64,000 bases of DNA from Acanthamoeba castellanii str. Neff (Eukaryota; Discosea; Longamoebia; Acanthamoebidae). Positions 58,601 through 64,000 of the stretch are shown here, piece by piece; positions within the stretch are counted from its first letter, which is position 1, and every line of letters begins with the position of its first letter. The notes beneath the pieces are model-generated. The model saw only the letters and a program-made list of their open reading frames with translations. It had not been told where the DNA came from and ran no database searches. Made by a program: the position numbers and the translations under genes. The stretch spans positions 589,149-653,148 of the forward strand of contig NW_004457712.1 in the NCBI RefSeq assembly GCF_000313135.1, read 5' to 3'.

Positions 58601-61391
58601 GAGTGGTGCTTGCCGTCGCTTCTCCGCTTGGTGTCGCTCGAACACTTCACTATTTTGCTGCGGGCGCTGGTGCTGGAGTTCAAGGTGGTTGTCATCAGCA
58701 AGAATCTGGGCATTCTCGCCAACGTCGTGTACGCCAGCCCCACGTTCCTGTTTCTCTTTTATTTCATCATTATTATATTATTAATAAGATTATTCATAAG
58801 ATTCAAATATTAATAAATTGTTTGTTGTGTGTCGACTAGGTTGTCGGTCATTGCGCTGCTGCGGCCTCTCATGTGGCAGGGTCCGTTCATCCCCATTCTC
58901 CCCAGCAATATGGACGAATGCGTTGAATCGCCTGGTAAGCCACACCGCCACCCGCCACCCACCACCCGAAGAAGTTGGTCTTGGTTTGCGCGTGTGACCA
59001 ATGTACGCGCACATTCCAGTTCCGTTCATCATCGGAGTACAGAAGTTGGATGCCGATAGGGAGGCCATCGTGCGTAGCGACTGCCTGGTGCTCGATGTCG
59101 AGAACGACGCCCTGACCCTGCCGTCCTACCACCTCCCCAACCTCCCCAAGGAGCGCGAACTGTACGGCCACACCACAACCGCACACGACACTCGCACAAC
59201 CGGCCCTTACATTCCAACCATTCCGTGTTCGTGTGGGCGACGGCGACGCAGCGCGGACAAGCTGGCCCCGTGGTACGACAAGATCTTCACGTCGGAGCGG
59301 GACAAGGCCAAGGAGCGGCGAGACCACATCCTCATGCCCTCCAAGACCTCCAAGAAGGAGGCTCGCGCCACACAGGAGATCATGCAGATCGTTCAGCGGT
59401 ACACTACAAACCGACACGACACGACACGACACGACACGACACGACACGACACGACACGACACGACACGACACGACACGACACGACACGACACGCACACGA
59501 CACGACACGACACGACACGACACGCACACGACACGACACGACACGCACACGACACGCACACGCACACGACACGACACGCACCACCGCACACGACATGCAC
59601 ACGACACGCACACGACCAACGACACACAAGAGGGAACGAGCTGACATGATGGTGGTGGTGGTAGGTACCATGAGGAGTTGATATCGGAGGTGGTCAACTA
59701 CGCCCACATCTACGCCATCGCCACCTCGGTTCCGGCCTCGATCCTGCCCGACATCCCGGCCACCACGCCCCAGCGGAAACGCGCCGCCGCCGCCGTCCCG
59801 GTGCCCTCGCCCGGCTCCTCGAAGGGTAGCGCTATCGGTGTTGCGACCCCGCAGCGGCGGCACCCGCGTTCGGCCCACGCGAGCCCGGCCAGCCACCAGG
59901 CGTCGCCGCCGGCGTTCGGCTACCCGTCGTGGTCGGACTCGCAACCGGTGGCGAGCACCAACGCCATGATATCGCGCCGCGCGTCGACGTTCGCCACCAC
60001 CGCCGCCTCGCAGCAGCAGCATCAGCGGCCGCACTGCTCGAGCTGGGCGCGCCCGCTCAACGACGAGCTGATCTCGTCGCTCTCCCAGCGGCGGGCCTCG
60101 CTCGCGCCGGGCACCTCGTCGTCGCTCGCCTCGCTCCCGCCCCTGTCGTCGATAGGAGCGCTCTCGATCGACCTGCCCCGGGTGGTCGACGTGCACCGCA
60201 CGCGCGGCGGCCGCAGCAGCTTCGGCGGCAATCGCGACCTGCTGTCCACCATGCCCGCCCGGCTGATCGCCACCGCCGACTCCATGCCGCTCCTCCCCTC
60301 ACCCGGCTCCACGCCCGGCTCCAGCCGCAGGCCTACGACCTCCGCCGCTGCACAGACCCAGCGCGGAGGGATCGGCGCCGCGCCGCGCTTCCTGTCGCTC
60401 TCCACGTCGGCCCTGCCCGGCCTCCACAGCGTATTCGCGGATGATAGCGACGACGACGGCGACGAGGAGGAGTACACGCACAGGCCGCGCTCGTTTTCGC
60501 TCTCGGCCCTGTCGTCGCTCACCGAGGAGGAGAAGGACGAGCTGGCTTCGACCCCGCTCCAGCTCCACACGTCGTCCGCCTTCTTCCTTCTCAACTCGGC
60601 GCGCACCACGCCGACCCGCCGCTACCGGCCGTTCGACGCCGCGCCGTCGCGACGAGGCGAAGACAGCGACGATGAGTGCGACGGCGATGAGGCGAACCGA
60701 CGGGCGGGCGAGCAGCCGGAGCTGAAGCTCACGCTGACGCCGATGACGCCGCTCTTCGGGTCGTCGCTCCCGCAGCTGTCGGCAACGACGTTCCTCTTCT
60801 CGGCGCACGAGCAGCTCGAGCAGCTGATCGCCCTGTTCCCGCTCAACTACCAGAACTTCATGCGCACGTTCCTCTTCACCCAGCTGTGGACCGTCTACAC
60901 GGACGAACTCGACCGCATCTTTGCCGAACGACGGTCCCAAATCTCCCTCGATCAGCTCCTGTACCTCTCTCCCCTCCCTCATGTGCCATGTGTCGTGCGT
61001 GCCATGTGCCATGTGCCTGTGTCGTGCGTGTGCGTGTGCGCGTGTGCGTGTGGTGACCTTACTGCGGTACGGGTGAAGCAAGGAGAAGCGGTCGAACATG
61101 AGCAAGAGCGACGGAGCGCTGGATGAGGAAGAAGATGCGGAGAGCGACCAGGCCATCAACTTCGTGACGCCGAGGAACGCGGCCAAGTTCAGCGAGGAGA
61201 TCCGCAACCTGATGGCCTACGAGGACGGCCAGCTGCAGAGCGCACAGTCGCTGCTCCAGATCTTCGAGAAGACGCCCGAAGAGGAGGCCGCGCTGGACGA
61301 CATCCTCCTGCACTCCAGCCGGCGACTCACCATCCTCTCCAAGGCCTTGGACTCCATCAACCTCCTGCTTCGCTCACCCTCCGCCTCCTGA
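55624..61391 (+). CDS. Large DENN-domain protein with split domains
   Basis: DENN proteins are Rab GEFs. After a basic N-terminus (LVEQRRQAAVRKIQAKRDF) the uDENN part has LFEHFIVVGWPPSVRVNPKV, VVHFCFPNK, HSYIFLMTGDGQFLYGVCVS. cDENN begins APRVYCFITRFPFFQLHFNM and continues after a long insert with AIAEWCLPSLLRLVSLEHFT, ILLRALVLEFKVVVISKNLG, LSVIALLRPLMWQGPFIPIL then PSNMDECVESP and VPFIIGVQKLDAD. dDENN has LNYQNFMRTFLFTQLWTVYT. Inserts: a Ser/Gln/Lys region (57240-58400) with QAKKSREKKLKTKEEYDEKI and acidic EEEGEEDEEGETEGE; and a Ser/Thr/Pro region (59760-60780) inside dDENN. It ends ILSKALDSINLLLRSPSAS. Several introns carry TGTCG or CGACA repeats. Start is the first in-frame ATG. Confidence 0.85.
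58508..58558. repeat. TGTCG-rich repeat in a DENN intron
   Basis: About eight TGTCG-type units on the + strand, in the intron after GKLYVTP (58464-58573). In the transcript it is the complement of the CACGA array at 59408-59640. Confidence 0.85.
59408..59640. repeat. CACGA/CGACA satellite in a DENN intron
   Basis: Pure CGACA units from about 59412 to 59492, then units broken by ACGCACACGAC, up to about 59640. It fills most of the intron 59399-59664, whose flanks join IVQR to YHEELIS. It also contains the core GCACCACCGCACAC at 59578-59592. Confidence 0.95.
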
Positions 61392-61685
61392 TCGTTGCGC
61401 GATCGATGTAACATGAACAACACTACCATTCCACAATTGGCCCAATCTTTGTTGGAGGCAATGAAAAAGAGTCATGACGATTGATGGGCTAGAGTAGTTT
61501 TTAATGTTTGTATTGGTTCGAGTCACTTGAGCTAATTACACTTACAGTTCGACGATATCCGAATCCCTTCGATGACACACGATCAGCCTTACGCTGATCG
61601 CGCGACATCTTGGAGATGCCGAAAAATGTGTGATGATGAAAGAAGAATTGAACGTCCGGGAAGAGTAGAGATGCGCACTAATCGC

Positions 61686-62205
61686 TTACTCGTCACGGTC
61701 GTCCCTCCTGCTGTACGAGCCACGGGTGTTGTCACGATCGTAGGGACGATCGCGGTTGCCGTACGAGGAACGGCCACCACGGTCGCCACCATAGCCGCCA
61801 CCGCGACCACCACGGAATCCACCGCCGCCGCCACGACCGCCACGGAAGCCACCACGGCCGCCGCCGCCGCCACCGCTGTCACGGTCCGAGGCGCTGTCGA
61901 CGCGGATCTCACGACCATCGAGGTCGGTCTGGTTGAGGGCACCCTTGGCAGCCTCAGCCTCATCGGCGGAGGAGAAGGTCACGAAGCCGAAGCCGCGCGA
62001 CTTGCCGGTGTCACGGTCGAGGATGACCTTGGCTGCAAGATTGTAACGATGGGTAAGCGAAAGATGAAAAGTTAAAAAAAGCGGTGGGGGAGGAGTTAGG
62101 GAGGAGCATACCATCGATGACCTCACCGTGCTGCTCGAAGGCGGACCTGAGGCTGTTGTCATCCGTGCTCCACGAAAGACCTCCGACAAAGAGTTTGGCT
62201 GACAT
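61686..62205 (-). CDS. Glycine-rich RRM/RGG RNA-binding protein
   Basis: RRM of the GRP/CIRBP type: [20 protein letters not shown] (RNP2 LFVGGL), [11 protein letters not shown], then after an intron [20 protein letters not shown] (RNP1 RGFGFVTF), [20 protein letters not shown] and [11 protein letters not shown]. The C-terminus is [20 protein letters not shown] and further RGG/RDR repeats, ending [10 protein letters not shown]. Such proteins are mRNA chaperones tied to cold, stress or splicing. One intron of 78-80 nt separates the RRM halves. Both RNPs are complete. Confidence 0.95.
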
Positions 62206-62942
62206 GACTCTTTGGAGGTAGAGGAGATGATGATTTAGGCAAATTGGGCGCTCGAGAGCTTCAGATCATGATCAAGGAGAGCAACAGCAGCAGCAGTATC
62301 AGATCATGTGGGAATTCGGTGATCGATCGCTAGGAGAGCGCGAGGAGCAAAGGGGCTAGAGAGCAGAGCGGCGAGGAGCATGAGCTAGAGAGCAAACGGA
62401 TTGGGACTTCTTTCGAAGGAGAGTGGCGTTACGATTGGTATAGGTCTGGTAGACTGCTGCTGTGATGGTGCGGTTTGGGACAAAGAAGAAGAAGACCCGC
62501 TCCGGCCCCTTTTTCTTCTTGCTTCCGGCGGCGCCGGCGTTTCGGCATTGGCCGCCCAAACTCCTCGCGGTAACGTTCCTGCCCTTTTCTCTTTTCTTGT
62601 GCTGTGGCGCACGTTACCGGAGCTCAGCTACAACCCGATCGCCCCCTGTTCGAGTCCGCTCCCAGCCAGTGAGAGGCAGGAGGAAGGTGACCTTGTGAAG
62701 AGGGGCCAGTCCTGCTTGGGGGTTGGTGCTCATATGACTGATAAGCCAGAAAGGGGAAGGCACAACAAGAGGCACAAGCGAAGTGGACTAGCTTTGCACA
62801 GGCTGGAGGTCAGCTGGCAGAACAATGACTTCGGGTGAGTTGCCCAACCAACTTCTACAGCAGTTTCAATCTCAATTAAAACGAGGAGAAAAAGAAATGA
62901 AAAGAAGAATAAATAATTCCTGCCACACAGCATCAACACAAG
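62206..62942. other. Divergent intergenic region between the RRM gene and LSM7
   Basis: 737 nt, the longest gap in the window. It has a CAGCAGCAG patch at 62286-62296 and a purine run at 62484-62495. Open frames on both strands (for example 62401-62838 on +) show no domain. It likely holds two promoters and 5' leaders; I cannot place elements further. Confidence 0.45.
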
Positions 62943-63489
62943 ATGGCCGCCAAGGTACGGCTCCAACTGTGCCTCTTGTAGGGAAGGGGGGGCGTTTGCT
63001 GATCATCTATGCAGGGAAAGACCGTGCTTGATCTCGACAGATACCTGGGCCAGCGCGTCACCGTCAAGTTCTCCGGTGGACGCGAAGGTAAATCATCACG
63101 ATCCCCTCCATTCACATCTTGCCTTTTCTCATTTTGGCAATTTCTGTAAATGGTAGTTACGGGCCTGCTCAAGGGCTACGATACTCTGGTGAATCTCGTG
63201 CTCGATGAGACCAAGGAATTTTTGCGAGGTAATCATCCCCCCCTGCTCTGCATGCCATCTGCACACTGCATCCGCCTCGCTGCCGATCAACTGATCGTGC
63301 GAACTGGGCATGTAACTGCGCTGCATCCGTGTACTGCCTGCAGACCCGACCGACCCCTACAAGCCGTCTGTGCGCACGCGAGGACTGGGCCTGACGGTGT
63401 GCAAGGGCAGCTCGGTGATGCTCATCTGCCCGGTCGACGGCACCGAGGAGATCCCCAACCCGTTCCTCAAGAGCGAAGAGCAGATCTGA
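62943..63489 (+). CDS. LSM7: U6 snRNA-associated Sm-like protein LSm7
   Basis: Part of both LSm2-8 (U6) and LSm1-7 (mRNA decay) rings. MAAK is the first exon, split by GTACG; exon 2 gives GKTVLDLDRYLGQRVTVKFS and GGRE; exon 3 gives VTGLLKGYDTLVNLVLDETK and EFLR; exon 4 gives DPTDPYKPSVRTRGLGLTVC, KGSSVMLICPVDGTEEIPN and PFLKSEEQI. This matches LSm7 (ILDL..Y, GGRE..G.LKG.D..LNLVLD, EDTRxLGLVVCRG, IPNPF). Length is about 100 residues. All Sm motif residues are present. Confidence 0.95.
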
Positions 63490-63597
63490 TCGTGACGTCT
63501 TGCACAATGCAGTCTCTCTTCATTTCCTTCTCTCTCTTTATTCTTTATCACCGTCTTCATCATCATCATCATACATGTGGGCCGCGCAGGAGGCAGC

Positions 63598-64000
63598 TCA
63601 CTTGCCAAAGGTGAAGACCTGCACGCGGTGGTTGGCGCTGTCGGCCACGAAGACGCGGCCCTGGCTGTCGACCGCCACGCCGCGCGGGTGGTCGAAGCAG
63701 CCCTCGGCCCGGCCCTCGCGCCCGATGGCGCCCAGGAACCACCCGTGGCCGTCGAACATCTGCACTCGGTGGTTGTCCGTCACGTACACTCTCGTCGTGC
63801 TGTCATCGTCATCATCGTCATCTCCATCGACCACGACGATGTCGCGCGGGAACTGGAAGCGGCCCTCGCCCGCGCCCTCGCCGCCGAAGCCGCGCAGGAA
63901 GCGGCCCTGGCCGTCGAACACCTGCACGCGGTGGTTGTCGGTGTCGGCCACCCACACCAGCCCGCGGCGGCGATCGACGGCGATGCCGCACGGCTGCTGC
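63598..64000 (-). CDS. NHL-repeat protein, C-terminal part (cut by window end)
   Basis: Three or more NHL beta-propeller repeats: VWVADTDNHRVQVFDGQGRF, RVYVTDNHRVQMFDGHGWF and VFVADSANHRVQVFTFGK, with CFDHPRGVAVDSQGRV between. One repeat has an extra seven-Asp run (VDGDDDDDDDSTT). The end is TFGK at the stop near 63598. The 5' part lies outside the window, so the N-terminus and any other domain are unknown. The reverse complement ends at 64000 in frame with PCGIAVDRRRG. Confidence 0.85.
   Translation of the reverse strand, partial: QQPCGIAVDRRRGLVWVADTDNHRVQVFDGQGRFLRGFGGEGAGEGRFQFPRDIVVVDGDDDDDDDSTTRVYVTDNHRVQMFDGHGWFLGAIGREGRAEGCFDHPRGVAVDSQGRVFVADSANHRVQVFTFGK

Noticed and set aside
16176..59640. 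CRISPR array
   Set aside because: Tandem repeats here have no unique spacers and lie in introns of a eukaryotic genome.
59225..60196. Long TTRHD / VVSCR frames on both strands near the DENN repeat
   Set aside because: Artefact of the CGACA satellite in an intron.
62401..62838. 145-residue + strand frame before LSM7
   Set aside because: No domain or similarity; it lies in the promoter region of two genes.

Overview
The window is nuclear DNA of an intron-rich, gene-dense, GC-rich unicellular eukaryote. It best fits an amoebozoan, most likely Acanthamoeba. The reasons are short introns (about 60-270 nt) that mostly start GTACG or GTACC, intergenic gaps often below 200 nt, and a gene mix typical of amoebae: a triple-CH RhoGEF with the Trix architecture, single-NBD ABCA transporters, a PX/PH RasGEF, a perilipin and a membrane-anchored copine. 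The species is an inference. No tRNA, rRNA, transposon ORF or viral gene was recognised. I find 28 protein genes; nearly all are spliced, so each span covers exons plus introns and exon limits were read by eye.

Layout. 0-11 kb: perilipin-like lipid-droplet protein (-), coiled-coil tail-anchored protein (+), unknown polytopic membrane protein (-), SETD3/LSMT-type SET methyltransferase (+), mitochondrial p32/MAM33 (+), LSM8 (-), peptidyl-tRNA hydrolase (+). 11-17.5 kb: secreted NIDO/CARDB protein with a Ser/Pro stalk (+), PAM16 (-), ankyrin-SET protein (-). 17.5-27.7 kb: two ABCA transporters transcribed divergently. 27.7-40.2 kb: TANGO2-like protein with an added membrane segment (-), Derlin (+), Trix-like RhoGEF (+), secreted M14 carboxypeptidase (+), orphan (+), LamG-BTB-BACK protein (+). 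40.2-49.8 kb: mitochondrial-type glutamine-synthetase-family enzyme (-), MGCC-lipidated acidic protein (+), PX-PH-PH-RasGEF (-). 49.8-64 kb: HSDL2-like peroxisomal dehydrogenase (+), copine (-), SLC43-like MFS carrier (-), large DENN protein (+), RRM/RGG protein (-), LSM7 (+), NHL-repeat protein (-, cut by the window end).

The genes do not form one pathway. Recurring themes are membrane traffic and small-GTPase control (two GEFs and a DENN protein), lipid handling (ABCA pair, perilipin, HSDL2), mitochondrial proteins (PAM16, MAM33, GS-like) and the U6 snRNP LSm ring (LSM7 and LSM8).

The most unusual material is not a gene. Introns of unrelated genes share a pentanucleotide satellite (TGTCG/CGACA) and a 13-nt core (GTGCGGTGGTGCG) in both orientations. 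In at least two genes, complementary copies lie in different introns of the same transcript. Other points worth checking are a Ser/Pro stalk that reads through all three frames, a membrane insertion inside a TANGO2 domain, and a PAM16 gene whose first coding exon seems to be only the start codon.
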